NCBI GenBank assembly: GCA_003353845.1
Contig: PIVT01000029.1
Coordinates: forward strand, 1-43,809
Length of the DNA stretch: 43,809 bases
Reading direction: 5' to 3'
Origin: Pseudomonadota bacterium
GTDB taxonomy: Bacteria > Myxococcota_A > UBA9160 > JADFDR01
Shown: positions 33,278-41,968 of the stretch, in pieces
Numbering within the stretch: position 1 is the first letter of the stretch
Layout of the letters: each line of letters opens with the position of its first letter
The notes under the pieces: generated by a model
The model's database searches: none
The model's input: only the letters and a program-made list of their open reading frames with translations
Told to the model about the DNA's origin: nothing
Translations under genes and position numbers: made by a program

Positions 33278-34504
33278 CTAACTACGTCGCCGGGAAGCCG
33301 CCAATCCAATCAGCCCCATGCCCAATAGCAGTGCGCTAGCCGGCTCGGGGACGATTTGTTGTAAGTTCAGTTGGATAATACCGATGCCAGCCGTCCCGGC
33401 GCCGAGGTCTAAGATCATGGGGCTCACCAAAGTTGTCGTTACCAGATTGGATCCCAGCCTCAGCGTGGCGACGCTTGTCGTGGTGTACTTCGTGAGACTC
33501 TGGCCGAGGGGTGTGGCGAACATACCCGTTGCACCCAAGTGCTTCACCACGACCGAGGCACCCGTAGCGTAGGCCCAGCTCTGAGTACTCGCTGCGCCAG
33601 CAACCGGGCCGACACCCGTGTGGGCCGGCAGCGTCGAGGGGTGTGTGGAGGTGTTGTCATTGAATGCAACAGACCCGGAGGGATAGAGGCTCTGCATTCC
33701 CGGGAAAGCCGGTCCGAAGGGGTGACCAGAATAAGAAGCACCGAAACGTGCTTTGGCAGTCCCGTTGCCCCAGCTCAACCCCTGCACATGTCCGAAGCCT
33801 GCTAAATCAACACGGTAGGTAGTTTGGTCCCGACCGATAGCGCTCATGGGGAGTTGGACACCCAGGACTAATACCGCTCCTTGAAAACCGAGCGGTCCTC
33901 CAAAGCCCGGGGCGCCTGTGTTGTTTTCAAGCTTGATAAAGCCACCACCACGGTTGTGTAGATAACCACCAGTGGGCAAGTAGTCGTACTGCTGAGATAG
34001 AGTGTGGCCTGAAAGAGCGGGGAGGTAGCAAGAGCTAGGAACAGAACAGAACAGACTGGTATTCGGTTGCTGCCTGTTGATGCCAGTCAAAGTGCCGGTG
34101 CCATCCCCCAGGAAAAAGCCTTCGACTTTGGTTTGATTGATCTGCGACGAGGCGATCTGCCCCGGGCCCGTGCCTGTCAGGAGGAAAGTGCCGCCCACGG
34201 CTGGGTTGTTGATGAGTGTGATGGTGGCATTGTGAGCCGAATCAACCGGCTGAATGTCGCCGACGAGATTGAGCACCACCTCATCAATCAGAATCTTTTG
34301 AACCACGCCGCTGGCCGTGACATCGACCTTGACGATACCCCCAACAACAAAATCCGCAGAGACATCATATAAGGCACCGCCGGGATCCAGGATGAATTGG
34401 CTCCCCGCCATGATTCGATAGTCTTCCAAGGCTGCCTGCGCTGGCTGAAAGCCCAACAACAACCCCACAGCCACGACAAACCCGATCCGCAAATTCCGCC
34501 CCAT
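33278..34504 (-). CDS. PEP-CTERM sorting domain protein
   Basis: 408 residues. Signal peptide MGRNLRIGFVVAVGLLLGFQPAQA; Gly/Thr/Asn-rich beta-type body with no catalytic motif that I can see; C-terminal VPEP, hydrophobic helix (ASALLLGMGLIGLAA) and SRRRS, a clear PEP-CTERM signal. The GGGAG seven bases upstream supports the ATG. It faces the matrixin gene. Probably an exported surface or matrix protein processed by exosortase; the body is unrecognised. Confidence 0.85.
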   Translation of the reverse strand: MGRNLRIGFVVAVGLLLGFQPAQAALEDYRIMAGSQFILDPGGALYDVSADFVVGGIVKVDVTASGVVQKILIDEVVLNLVGDIQPVDSAHNATITLINNPAVGGTFLLTGTGPGQIASSQINQTKVEGFFLGDGTGTLTGINRQQPNTSLFCSVPSSCYLPALSGHTLSQQYDYLPTGGYLHNRGGGFIKLENNTGAPGFGGPLGFQGAVLVLGVQLPMSAIGRDQTTYRVDLAGFGHVQGLSWGNGTAKARFGASYSGHPFGPAFPGMQSLYPSGSVAFNDNTSTHPSTLPAHTGVGPVAGAASTQSWAYATGASVVVKHLGATGMFATPLGQSLTKYTTTSVATLRLGSNLVTTTLVSPMILDLGAGTAGIGIIQLNLQQIVPEPASALLLGMGLIGLAASRRRS

Positions 34505-34793
34505 CTATTGACTCCCATTCCTTGGCTTTAACAACTGGCTCTCATCATTGGCTCGAACAAACAGCCCACCACTAAGTGAGTATGCAAAATTCAGTCCGCC
34601 GAGGAGTCCTTTAATCCTCTTTGCTTTCAGGGTATTACGATACAACAAATCAAGAAGATCGCCGGAGAGAGAAGTTTCTTTCTAACAAAAGGAACAGAAC
34701 TGCATGCGTCAATCCACCTCGCATAGTGATTTGTTTATCAGTAGCTGTGCAATCTCAACCTGAGAAGTGGATACCTCTACATCGGGTTCCGGA

Positions 34794-35414
34794 TTATCGA
34801 CCGTCTCCCAAGGTAAGGCTCGCCTCGATTTTTTCCTCGCAATATGTATCGGCCTCGGATCGAAGCTTGTGAAGAGCCTGAGAAAGAGAGCGGTTGAATG
34901 CAGACTTGGTCTCTGAGGTCCCTGCGGCCCAAAACATCGAGACGTCCGAGCCCCGGATATAGGATGAAGTCTCTTCACCCTCGAAATCTATCTTGAGTAC
35001 CAGGTTTGTCGACTTGTCACCATACATCGTTCTTATATGGGCCATTTTGAGCGCAGCATTCATAAGAATATCGCGCTGAGAATCAGTTTGTTCTGGAACG
35101 CCAATGCTGAATCCTGCCGATTGAAAACCATTGATCAACCACGCGATCACGTCTTCGCTGGTGACTTCAATGAGACCAACAGTACCAAGGGTACCCTTGT
35201 CCGCTCGAATGTCAGAGACCTCTTGGATGAAATAGCGACAGGCAGAAGTCTCTTGGTCCTTGAACATTTTTTGAGGAAAGCTCTCGCCGATGACGACCTG
35301 CTGCTTTTCGGCACAACCAAAAACGAGCGTTAAAAAAAACAAAATTGCCACCCGCGAATCTAAGATTCGCTTTCGCCTGCACTTTCGACTGAGATTATGC
35401 TCCAAGACCTTCAC
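34794..35414 (-). CDS. Putative lipoprotein (YajG-like?)
   Basis: 206 residues with a lipoprotein signal (AILFFLTLVFGC, Cys at about 34) after a basic n-region. The mature part (VSDIRADKGTLGTVGLIEVTSEDVIAWLINGFQSAGF) resembles the layout of YajG-type or similar lipoproteins that bind outer-membrane partners, but I would not insist. The GTG start overlaps the stop of the upstream lipoprotein gene by four bases, so they are made together. Confidence 0.7.
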   Translation of the reverse strand: MKVLEHNLSRKCRRKRILDSRVAILFFLTLVFGCAEKQQVVIGESFPQKMFKDQETSACRYFIQEVSDIRADKGTLGTVGLIEVTSEDVIAWLINGFQSAGFSIGVPEQTDSQRDILMNAALKMAHIRTMYGDKSTNLVLKIDFEGEETSSYIRGSDVSMFWAAGTSETKSAFNRSLSQALHKLRSEADTYCEEKIEASLTLGDGR

Positions 35415-36178
35415 TTGGCCTTCTCATGGAGATTCAAGTCTTCCTTCAGTCGATCAGCAATGATCCCGGCACTCGCCACGAGCGCATTCCACACGACGGT
35501 GGAGTCGTTCTGAGCGAGCAACGCAGCAGACTTCTCTTTATCTTTTTTAGACGGCAAGCGAATTGTCTTGGAAAAGTCGTTTCGGTAGATGTTGTCCTTT
35601 TGCTCTACAGGGTTGTCATCATTATCGCCTGACTCTTGATACGCCATTAATGCTTCTATGCAGGGAAACATGATCACGGATGCGGTCGTTTCCAGGGCAT
35701 CGAATTTTGGCTTTAATTTATAGTCAGCCGTAATAAACAAGATCGCCGACGCATCTGATTCCTGGAACTTTTCAATAAAGCTATCCTTATCCTGGGATCT
35801 CTCCAACTTCAGATCTCGGGCGTTCATCCAATCGATCGACTTGAGTCTGCTGTCGATCTCATCGGCGAGGACCTGGCCAAAATCATATTGGATGAGGTTG
35901 TCTCGGATCGGCTGAATCAACTCCTCCGCAGTATTGGTTCGCGAGTGATTCACTGCGGTATCAATGATCGCAAAGATCAAACCACCACCAGCAGCCTGGG
36001 TTGTATTTGAGGGGTCTATTTCAGCGTAGATTTCTTCCTGGGGCACCGTCAGATACGCATCAACCGATTCAAAATGTGGCCTGGCACTTTCTTCGATGTG
36101 GTTGAAAGGTGGCGCTGCGCATGCCGTCATGAGCAGGAGCGCGATCATCAAGGTCGAGGTTCCAATAAAATTATGCAC
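35411..36178 (-). CDS. Putative lipoprotein coupled to the next lipoprotein gene
   Basis: 255 residues from a GTG at 36178 that has AGGAG six bases upstream; longer in-frame starts lack this. The signal is FIGTSTLMIALLLMTAC with the lipidated Cys at about 20. The mature region is mixed alpha/beta (AEELIQPIRDNLIQYDFGQVLADEIDSRL, AILFITADYKLKPKF) and resembles periplasmic lipoproteins of unknown role that travel in pairs. It is coupled to the 206-residue lipoprotein gene. Function unknown. Confidence 0.7.
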   Translation of the reverse strand: MHNFIGTSTLMIALLLMTACAAPPFNHIEESARPHFESVDAYLTVPQEEIYAEIDPSNTTQAAGGGLIFAIIDTAVNHSRTNTAEELIQPIRDNLIQYDFGQVLADEIDSRLKSIDWMNARDLKLERSQDKDSFIEKFQESDASAILFITADYKLKPKFDALETTASVIMFPCIEALMAYQESGDNDDNPVEQKDNIYRNDFSKTIRLPSKKDKEKSAALLAQNDSTVVWNALVASAGIIADRLKEDLNLHEKAK

Positions 36179-36342
36179 GAGCTTCTCCTGCAGCGGCTTT
36201 CCAAGATACAAAAACAAAGAATTCTTAACTTAGGACAAGCATCATAATTAACAAGATTAACTAGCTGGCTCCTATTTAAATAAGAAAGTCCTTTCCCTGT
36301 TCACGATGAGGTTTCCTGCTGTCCAAAAACGGCACAGCCATC

Positions 36343-37284
36343 TTAAAAGCGTATCTCCGCGATCACTGGCAGGTGATCTGACAGTGTCGTAGCAACCACC
36401 TCCCCAGACTGTAACCGGAGTTGCTTTGATAACAGGATCCAATCAATCGTCCTCTCAGGATTTCCTGAAGGAAAGGTGAACTCCGCAGGCTCCTCTCCCC
36501 AATGCGGGAAGCGTTCCAGACCTCCATCGACAGACAAAAGATCAATCACTGACTTGTTGCCGCCCTCCACCCCTTTCGGCGTTAGCTTCGAGTTAAAGTC
36601 GCCCAAGATCACGGTGGGGGTGTTCTGCGTTTCGATCTCTTCACGGATACGATTCGCTGCGAGCACTCTGCTTCCTTGGTCTCGAACTTCTAAATGAACT
36701 GCCCAAATTCGAACAGAGTTCTCAGCATCGAGCCGAATATCTGCAGCCACTGAATCATGATTGCCAAATGCCCACTTTTCTAACTTCGAGTGAGGCGTGA
36801 AGGGTTCTAGCCATGCGCGTTCAACAGGGTACTTACTCAGTATCGCATTCCCAAAGCGAAGAGAGAAAAACGGTAGTGCCACGTCATAATTTCTCTGACG
36901 AATCAGGTATGGGAATCCCGCCCTCTCCGATATCACTTTGGCTTGGTCAATCTCATGGCTCCAGCTGGCAGAAAAATCGACTTCATTAAGAACAAGAACA
37001 TCCAGATCAAGCTCGGCAACCAGACCTCCAATAGCCTGAAGCCTTGAGATGCGTTTCTCGAGGGTTTCATGATTCCAGTTAGAAGCACCAAGCACCCCGC
37101 CACGCCCATGAGCAATATTGAAAGTCCCAACGCGAAGCGTCCCATCAAAGGAAGGTTGCTGAAAGGCTAAAGACTCTGATGTCTGGACGGCATTCGCCCC
37201 TCGATGTGCGCAGGATAGGAAAAACGGTGCCATGGCCAGAGCTAGCAAAGAAACGAACCCGGTGACCACAACCTTTTTTCTCAT
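36343..37284 (-). CDS. Endonuclease/exonuclease/phosphatase (EEP) family lipoprotein
   Basis: 313 residues. Lipoprotein-type signal ending FFLSC (Cys about 25). The EEP fold motifs are present: RVGTFNIAHG (about 51-60), the metal-binding Glu in VLNEVDF (about 101), the loop LGDFNSK (about 221-227), and the terminal SDHLPVIAEI. Exported EEP proteins may be nucleases or sphingomyelinase-, inositol- or other phosphodiesterases; this one cannot be assigned. It stands alone, divergent from the thiolase. Confidence 0.85.
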   Translation of the reverse strand: MRKKVVVTGFVSLLALAMAPFFLSCAHRGANAVQTSESLAFQQPSFDGTLRVGTFNIAHGRGGVLGASNWNHETLEKRISRLQAIGGLVAELDLDVLVLNEVDFSASWSHEIDQAKVISERAGFPYLIRQRNYDVALPFFSLRFGNAILSKYPVERAWLEPFTPHSKLEKWAFGNHDSVAADIRLDAENSVRIWAVHLEVRDQGSRVLAANRIREEIETQNTPTVILGDFNSKLTPKGVEGGNKSVIDLLSVDGGLERFPHWGEEPAEFTFPSGNPERTIDWILLSKQLRLQSGEVVATTLSDHLPVIAEIRF

Positions 37285-37547
37285 AAGCAGGCATCCTTTT
37301 TTATCTCAAAGGCCAATTCGTGGCCTTTCCGCGTTCGGTAAGGATCATTATGACAAATCACAAGTGACTGAACCTCAATTCATCCGCTTGAAATCCGACC
37401 TCCCCAGCCTATTCTCTTGGTTTGGGATCGGTTTCCATCCCTCTGCGTATAAGGGAGCGGACTCTTCTCGCAGGCCCGAGTGGCAACTGAGGGAGCAATT
37501 TTTTGATCGCTGGCGTTCAAACACGTGGCGTAGAGGAGAAAGACCCC

Positions 37548-38732
37548 ATGACGAAAGATGTAGTGATTGTTGGTGCCGCCCGGACTCCCATCGGTTCCTT
37601 TGGGGGAGCGCTGTCGAGCCTCCCGGCGTCGGAGCTGGGTCGCGCGACCATTGATGCCCTGTTGACGCGCTCGGGTGTGGCTCCCGAAGAAGTGGACGAG
37701 GTGATTTTGGGACAAATCCTCACGGCAAACACCGGTCAAAACCCGGCGCGCCAAGCGGCCATGGCCGCCGGAATCCCCCAGGAAAAGACGGCTTATGGAA
37801 TTAATCAACTGTGTGGCTCCGGCTTGCGCACTGTGGCCCTGGCGGCCCAGGGCATTGCCTTGGGCGATGCGGACGTGGTGATTGCAGGCGGTCAAGAAAA
37901 TATGAGTTGTTCCCCCCACGTAGCCTACCTGCGGGATGGCACGAAGATGGGTGAGCTTAAAGTGCTCGACACACTCCTGCGCGACGGACTGAATGATGTC
38001 TTCCAGGGGTACCACATGGGCGTCACGGCGGAGAACATTGCCAAGCGTTGGAACCTGTCCCGCGAAGAGCAAGATGCTTTTGCCGCCGCATCTCAACAGA
38101 AAGTGGAGGCGGCGCAAAAGGCCGGACGCTTCGATGAGGAAATCATCCCGGTCACCGTGAAGCATCGCAAAGGAGATCAGCTGATTTCGGTCGATGAATT
38201 CCCGCGCGCGGGCACGACGCAAGAAAGCCTTTCGGCTTTGCGTCCCGCCTTTGATCGCAATGGAACGGTGACCGCTGGCAATGCCAGTGGCATTAACGAT
38301 GGCGCGGCTGCGCTGTTGTTGATGAGTGCAGATCGTGCAGAGGAGAAGGGGCTGGCAAGTTCAGGCAGGATTGTTTCATGGGCGACCTGCGGTGTCGATC
38401 CGGAGATCATGGGGACGGGTCCGATTCCCGCTAGCCGCAGGGCATTGGAAAAAGCGGGTTGGAAGGTGGAGGACTTGGATCTCATCGAAGCCAATGAAGC
38501 CTTTGCGGCCCAGGCACTCGCCGTGAATCGCGAGATGGCTTGGGATACTGACAAGGTGAACGTCAATGGAGGAGCCATTGCCTTGGGGCATCCCATCGGT
38601 GCCTCGGGAGCCCGTATTCTAGTTACCTTGCTGCATGAAATGCAGCGCCGGGATGCCCGCAAGGCTCTCGCTACGTTGTGTATAGGCGGTGGGATGGGGA
38701 TCGCGATGTGCATCGAGCGAAATTCAAGCTAA
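37548..38732 (+). CDS. Acetyl-CoA acetyltransferase (thiolase)
   Basis: 394 residues, with catalytic residues in exactly the Zoogloea-thiolase positions: Cys89 (NQLCGSG), His348 (GHPIGASG) and Cys378 (LCIGGGMG). It condenses two acetyl-CoA or cleaves 3-ketoacyl-CoA; the biosynthetic AtoB/PhaA type is likely by length and motif. The start at 37548 follows GAGGAGAAAG; the earlier in-frame start (37503) lacks a site. An SDR gene follows by 27 bases. A role in beta-oxidation or in acetoacetyl-CoA supply is compatible with the ETF and acyl-CoA genes elsewhere in the window. Confidence 0.94.
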   Translation: MTKDVVIVGAARTPIGSFGGALSSLPASELGRATIDALLTRSGVAPEEVDEVILGQILTANTGQNPARQAAMAAGIPQEKTAYGINQLCGSGLRTVALAAQGIALGDADVVIAGGQENMSCSPHVAYLRDGTKMGELKVLDTLLRDGLNDVFQGYHMGVTAENIAKRWNLSREEQDAFAAASQQKVEAAQKAGRFDEEIIPVTVKHRKGDQLISVDEFPRAGTTQESLSALRPAFDRNGTVTAGNASGINDGAAALLLMSADRAEEKGLASSGRIVSWATCGVDPEIMGTGPIPASRRALEKAGWKVEDLDLIEANEAFAAQALAVNREMAWDTDKVNVNGGAIALGHPIGASGARILVTLLHEMQRRDARKALATLCIGGGMGIAMCIERNSS

Positions 38733-38759
38733 AGGCCAGATGGCAAACCTCGACGGAAA

Positions 38760-39788
38760 ATGGATCATACTATGAGTAATGGAAAAGTATTGGTAATGGG
38801 CGCCAGCGGCTTCCTTGGCAGTCATGTGGTCATGACACTGGCTGAGCAAAATCGTGATATCCGGATCTTTACCCGCGAGTCCAGCAACATATCATCAATC
38901 AAACATCTTGAGTTTGAGCATGCCTATGGAGATGTGCTGGACAAAGATTCAGTTGAGCAGGCTATCAAAGGCTGTTCCGTGATTTATTATTGCGTGGTTA
39001 ATGCCAAAGCATGGACCAAAAACGCAGAGCAATTGCGCAAAATCAATATTAATGGATTGAAGCATGCCATGGACGCGGCAATGGCAGCAGGCGTGGAGCG
39101 GTTTATCTACACCAGTACATTTATGACCATTGGTCTTAATCCCTCAGGGATTGCCAGTGAAAAAGATGAATTCAACTTCTGGGACCAGGCACCTGAATAT
39201 GTAAGGATACGCGTTGAAGCGGAAAACCTCTTATTGGAATATTGCAAGAAAGGCCTGCCCGGGATTGCCTGCAATGTTGCCATGACTTACGGCACTTATG
39301 ACACTGAACCCACCCTCCACGGCAAGATACTGGCCCTTGTCGCGCTTGGCAGGTTTCCATTTTACTGGGACGCGACCTTCAGCGCGGTCGGGATCAAAGA
39401 CGCCGCAGAGGCCATGGTTCTTGCTGAAAAAAATGGCCGAATCGGGGAACGTTATATTATTACGGAAAAACTTCTTCATCTAAGAGAAATTTTTCGGCTC
39501 GCCGCCAAAACCACAGGTGTGAAAATCCGTCCCTTTAACATGCCGGTGATTCTTATGTATGCTGCCTGCGTTTTCTATAACATACTGGCATTCATCAGGA
39601 GAACAGATACTGGATTCTCCTTTGTCAGTTTTCGATTGTCACGCATGACGAAAGACTACGATAACAGCAAAGCAAGAAAAGAGCTTAACTGGAACCCCCG
39701 CCCGGTTGAAGAGGTGATCGTTGAAGCGGCACAATGGTTTGCCAGTGATGATTGTGTCTGCGGTGATTTAAGTCTTAAAAATTTGTAA
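38760..39788 (+). CDS. NAD(P)-dependent epimerase/dehydratase family (extended SDR)
   Basis: 342 residues; nucleotide site VLVMGASGFLGSHVV near the start, Thr/Ser site IYTSTFMTIG, and YVRIR where extended SDRs normally have YxxxK, so the Lys appears as Arg. It is a distant relative of the SDR at 12200 and resembles dihydroflavonol reductase or 3-beta-HSD-like enzymes. The ATG at 38772 is an alternative start. Base composition looks more AT-rich than the preceding thiolase gene, hinting at different origin. It may share a transcript with the thiolase. Confidence 0.82.
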   Translation: MDHTMSNGKVLVMGASGFLGSHVVMTLAEQNRDIRIFTRESSNISSIKHLEFEHAYGDVLDKDSVEQAIKGCSVIYYCVVNAKAWTKNAEQLRKININGLKHAMDAAMAAGVERFIYTSTFMTIGLNPSGIASEKDEFNFWDQAPEYVRIRVEAENLLLEYCKKGLPGIACNVAMTYGTYDTEPTLHGKILALVALGRFPFYWDATFSAVGIKDAAEAMVLAEKNGRIGERYIITEKLLHLREIFRLAAKTTGVKIRPFNMPVILMYAACVFYNILAFIRRTDTGFSFVSFRLSRMTKDYDNSKARKELNWNPRPVEEVIVEAAQWFASDDCVCGDLSLKNL

Positions 39789-39808
39789 AAGGAATGGTGG
39801 GCCCGTTA

Positions 39809-39827
39809 GCGGGTGCATGCCACCCGC
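39809..39827. terminator. Hairpin after the thiolase-SDR unit
   Basis: GCGGGTG and CACCCGC form a perfect seven-base stem with a five-base loop, 21 bases after the SDR stop. There is no T-run, so termination may be weak. Confidence 0.4.
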
Positions 39828-39992
39828 CGTACCTATAAACATCGCTTTATTTCGATTCCTATTTTAAAAACATTACACCATTGGCGAACAGCTTTACCCC
39901 TGGTGTCCGTGCTGACACGAACTACTAAAACCTATTTTATACGACTATTATAGGGCTTTTTCCGTTTTCATCTGTGGATTCACCCGCGACGT

Positions 39993-40011
39993 GTCAAGAG
40001 TGCCTCTTGAC
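39993..40011. promoter_or_regulatory. Perfect inverted repeat overlapping the ars -35 box
   Basis: GTCAAGAG and CTCTTGAC, exact reverse complements, are separated by TGC. The right arm covers most of the -35 hexamer of the arsR promoter, so a protein bound here could block or recruit RNA polymerase. It differs from the ArsR-type palindrome downstream. Confidence 0.45.
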
Positions 40012-40035
40012 TCTCTATCAGTTCTTACGTAGAAT
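40007..40035 (+). promoter_or_regulatory. Sigma70-type promoter of arsR-arsC-acr3
   Basis: TTGACT (40007-40012), a 17-base spacer and TAGAAT (40030-40035). Predicted transcription start near 40042, inside the operator that follows. Confidence 0.7.
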
Positions 40036-40036
40036 T

Positions 40037-40058
40037 CATATCGTTATATATCGATATG
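40037..40058. promoter_or_regulatory. ArsR operator candidate
   Basis: A 22-base near-perfect palindrome with arms CATATCG and CGATATG around an AT core; only one base pair is mismatched. It spans the predicted transcription start and ends ten bases before the arsR ATG, the expected place for an autorepressor. Confidence 0.65.
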
Positions 40059-40067
40059 GAGCACAAG

Positions 40068-40421
40068 ATGAGCCCCTTCCTTCCCGCAGTCAAAGCATTG
40101 GCAGATGATTCTCGTCTCCGCATCCTCTGGATGCTGGAGGAACGAGCACTCTGTGTCTGCGAGATCCAAGCCGTCTTGGGCTTGGCCCAGTCCACAGTAT
40201 CTCGACACCTACAGACACTGGTGGACGCCGGGTACTTGACCTCCGAAAAAGAAGGTTTGTGGACGAACTACCGACCCCACCCCACCCCGCCGCCCTTGGT
40301 ACAAGGACTTCTCGCTCAAGCCCGCCTCGCAGGGCTGGATAGCAGTGAGGCCAAGACGGTTCGAGAACAGGCTCGAACCAAGTGCAGGGATAATCTGTGT
40401 GGTCCTGCGAACGCCGCCTGA
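40068..40421 (+). CDS. arsR: ArsR family arsenic-responsive repressor
   Basis: 117 residues, winged helix with LCVCEIQ (Cys29 and Cys31), the CxC As(III)-sensing site of classical ArsR on the recognition-associated helix, then QSTVSRHLQTLVDAGYLTSEKEGLWTNY (helix-turn-helix and wing). More Cys lie in the C-terminal tail (CRDNLCG). The start at 40068 has GGAG six bases upstream; an in-frame ATG at 40056 lies inside the operator and lacks a site. It heads the operon with arsC and acr3 and should release its operator on binding arsenite. Confidence 0.92.
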   Translation: MSPFLPAVKALADDSRLRILWMLEERALCVCEIQAVLGLAQSTVSRHLQTLVDAGYLTSEKEGLWTNYRPHPTPPPLVQGLLAQARLAGLDSSEAKTVREQARTKCRDNLCGPANAA

Positions 40422-40430
40422 AGGGAAGCG

Positions 40431-40850
40431 ATGTCGATGCAAAGAGTTCTGTTCCTCTGCACTGGAAACTCTTGCCGCAGCCAAATGGCTGAGGGCTGGA
40501 TGCGCCACTTGGGCGGGGCAGAGTTCAAAGTCTTCTCCGCGGGACTGGAGACCCACGGCGTCAATCCGAAAGCCGTCCAAGTCATGGCCGAGGTCGGCCT
40601 CGACATCTCAGATCACACCAGCGAGCTGTTAGAAAACTACATCGATCAAGATTTCGACCTCATGGTCACTGTGTGTGGAGATGCCCGGGAATCTTGTCCC
40701 GCATTTGTCGGAAAAGTTAAACATCGCCAACACTGGCCCTTTAACGATCCCGCCAAAGCCACTGGCACCAAAGAGGAGGTCCTCGCGGCCTTCCGCCAGG
40801 TACGTGACGAAATTCGCGATCGTATTATTGATTTCTTGAAGGAGAACTAA
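40431..40850 (+). CDS. arsC: Arsenate reductase, LMW-phosphatase type
   Basis: 139 residues. The P-loop CTGNSCR begins at Cys10, and the redox pair Cys82 and Cys89 (VCGDARESC) is placed as in S. aureus ArsC, so this is the thioredoxin-coupled class reducing arsenate to arsenite in the cytoplasm. It lies nine bases after arsR and three before acr3, one operon. Confidence 0.95.
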   Translation: MSMQRVLFLCTGNSCRSQMAEGWMRHLGGAEFKVFSAGLETHGVNPKAVQVMAEVGLDISDHTSELLENYIDQDFDLMVTVCGDARESCPAFVGKVKHRQHWPFNDPAKATGTKEEVLAAFRQVRDEIRDRIIDFLKEN

Positions 40851-40853
40851 ATC

Positions 40854-41894
40854 GTGTCGCGTGGGCTCACAAAAAAACTCTCGTTCTTGGACCGTTATCT
40901 CACCCTATGGATCTTTCTGGCCATGCTCGTCGGGGTCGGGGGAGGTTACCTCTTCCCCTCGGCAAATGAGTTGATCAACCATTTTCAAGTGGGTACCACC
41001 AACATCCCCATCGCCATCGGGCTTATCCTGATGATGTACCCTCCCCTGGCCAAAGTGCGCTACGAGGAACTGCCTACGGTCTTCAAAAACAAGAAGGTCT
41101 TGGCCCTCTCTCTGGTTCAGAACTGGGTCGTCGGCCCGATCCTGATGTTTACCTTGGCCGTCTTCTTGCTCCGCGGCTATCCGGAATACATGGTCGGGCT
41201 CATTCTAATCGGGTTGGCGCGTTGCATCGCCATGGTGATCGTGTGGAACGATCTTGCAAAGGGTGACACTGAATACTGCGCCGGGCTCGTAGCCTTCAAT
41301 TCAATTTTCCAGGTATTTTTCTTCTCGGTGTACGCATGGTTCTTCATCACCTGGCTGCCACCCTTGCTCGGGCTGGGAGAAGCCATCGAAGTCAACGTCA
41401 CCATGAGCCAGGTGGCCGAGAGCGTATTTATCTACCTGGGGATCCCCTTTCTGGCAGGTATGATCACGCGATTTGTCGGCGTAAAAACCAAGGGGCGAGA
41501 GTGGTACGAGAAAAAATTCATCCCCAAGATCAGCCCCATCACATTAATCGCGCTTCTCTTCACGATCCTGGTGATGTTCAGCCTCAAGGGCGAGAGGATC
41601 ATCCAACTTCCCTTTGATGTGATTCGCATTGCGATTCCGCTAACCATCTACTTCGTCGTGATGTTCTTCATTTCGTTCTGGATGAGTCGCAAGGTGGGAG
41701 CGCCCTACGGCCAGACGGTGACCCTTTCCTTCACAGCCGCCTCCAACAACTTCGAGCTTGCCATCGCGGTGGCCATCGCCGTATTCGGAATTGACTCGGG
41801 CGTGGCTTTCGCTGCGGTGATCGGACCTTTGGTAGAAGTGCCTGTACTCATCGGGTTGGTTAACGTGGCGTTGCGCTGGAAGGAAAAGTTTTAG
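40854..41894 (+). CDS. acr3: Arsenite efflux permease ACR3
   Basis: 346 residues with about ten transmembrane helices. ACR3 signatures include [17 protein letters not shown] (helix 1), [15 protein letters not shown], the conserved Cys124 in [18 protein letters not shown], and [15 protein letters not shown]. It exports arsenite made by ArsC using the proton-motive force. The start is a GTG with AAGGAG upstream. It is the last gene of the ars operon and converges on the polyferredoxin gene. Confidence 0.94.
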   Translation: MSRGLTKKLSFLDRYLTLWIFLAMLVGVGGGYLFPSANELINHFQVGTTNIPIAIGLILMMYPPLAKVRYEELPTVFKNKKVLALSLVQNWVVGPILMFTLAVFLLRGYPEYMVGLILIGLARCIAMVIVWNDLAKGDTEYCAGLVAFNSIFQVFFFSVYAWFFITWLPPLLGLGEAIEVNVTMSQVAESVFIYLGIPFLAGMITRFVGVKTKGREWYEKKFIPKISPITLIALLFTILVMFSLKGERIIQLPFDVIRIAIPLTIYFVVMFFISFWMSRKVGAPYGQTVTLSFTAASNNFELAIAVAIAVFGIDSGVAFAAVIGPLVEVPVLIGLVNVALRWKEKF

Positions 41895-41968
41895 TTTGCC
41901 CTGGACCTAAACCGGGGAGGGTTACAGGCAAGTCGAGGAAATTCGGTAAAAACCAATCGCGTTGGGAC

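Noticed and set aside
34621-34872. 83-codon plus-strand frame
   Set aside because: Half of it overlaps the coupled lipoprotein gene, with no ribosome site or recognisable feature.
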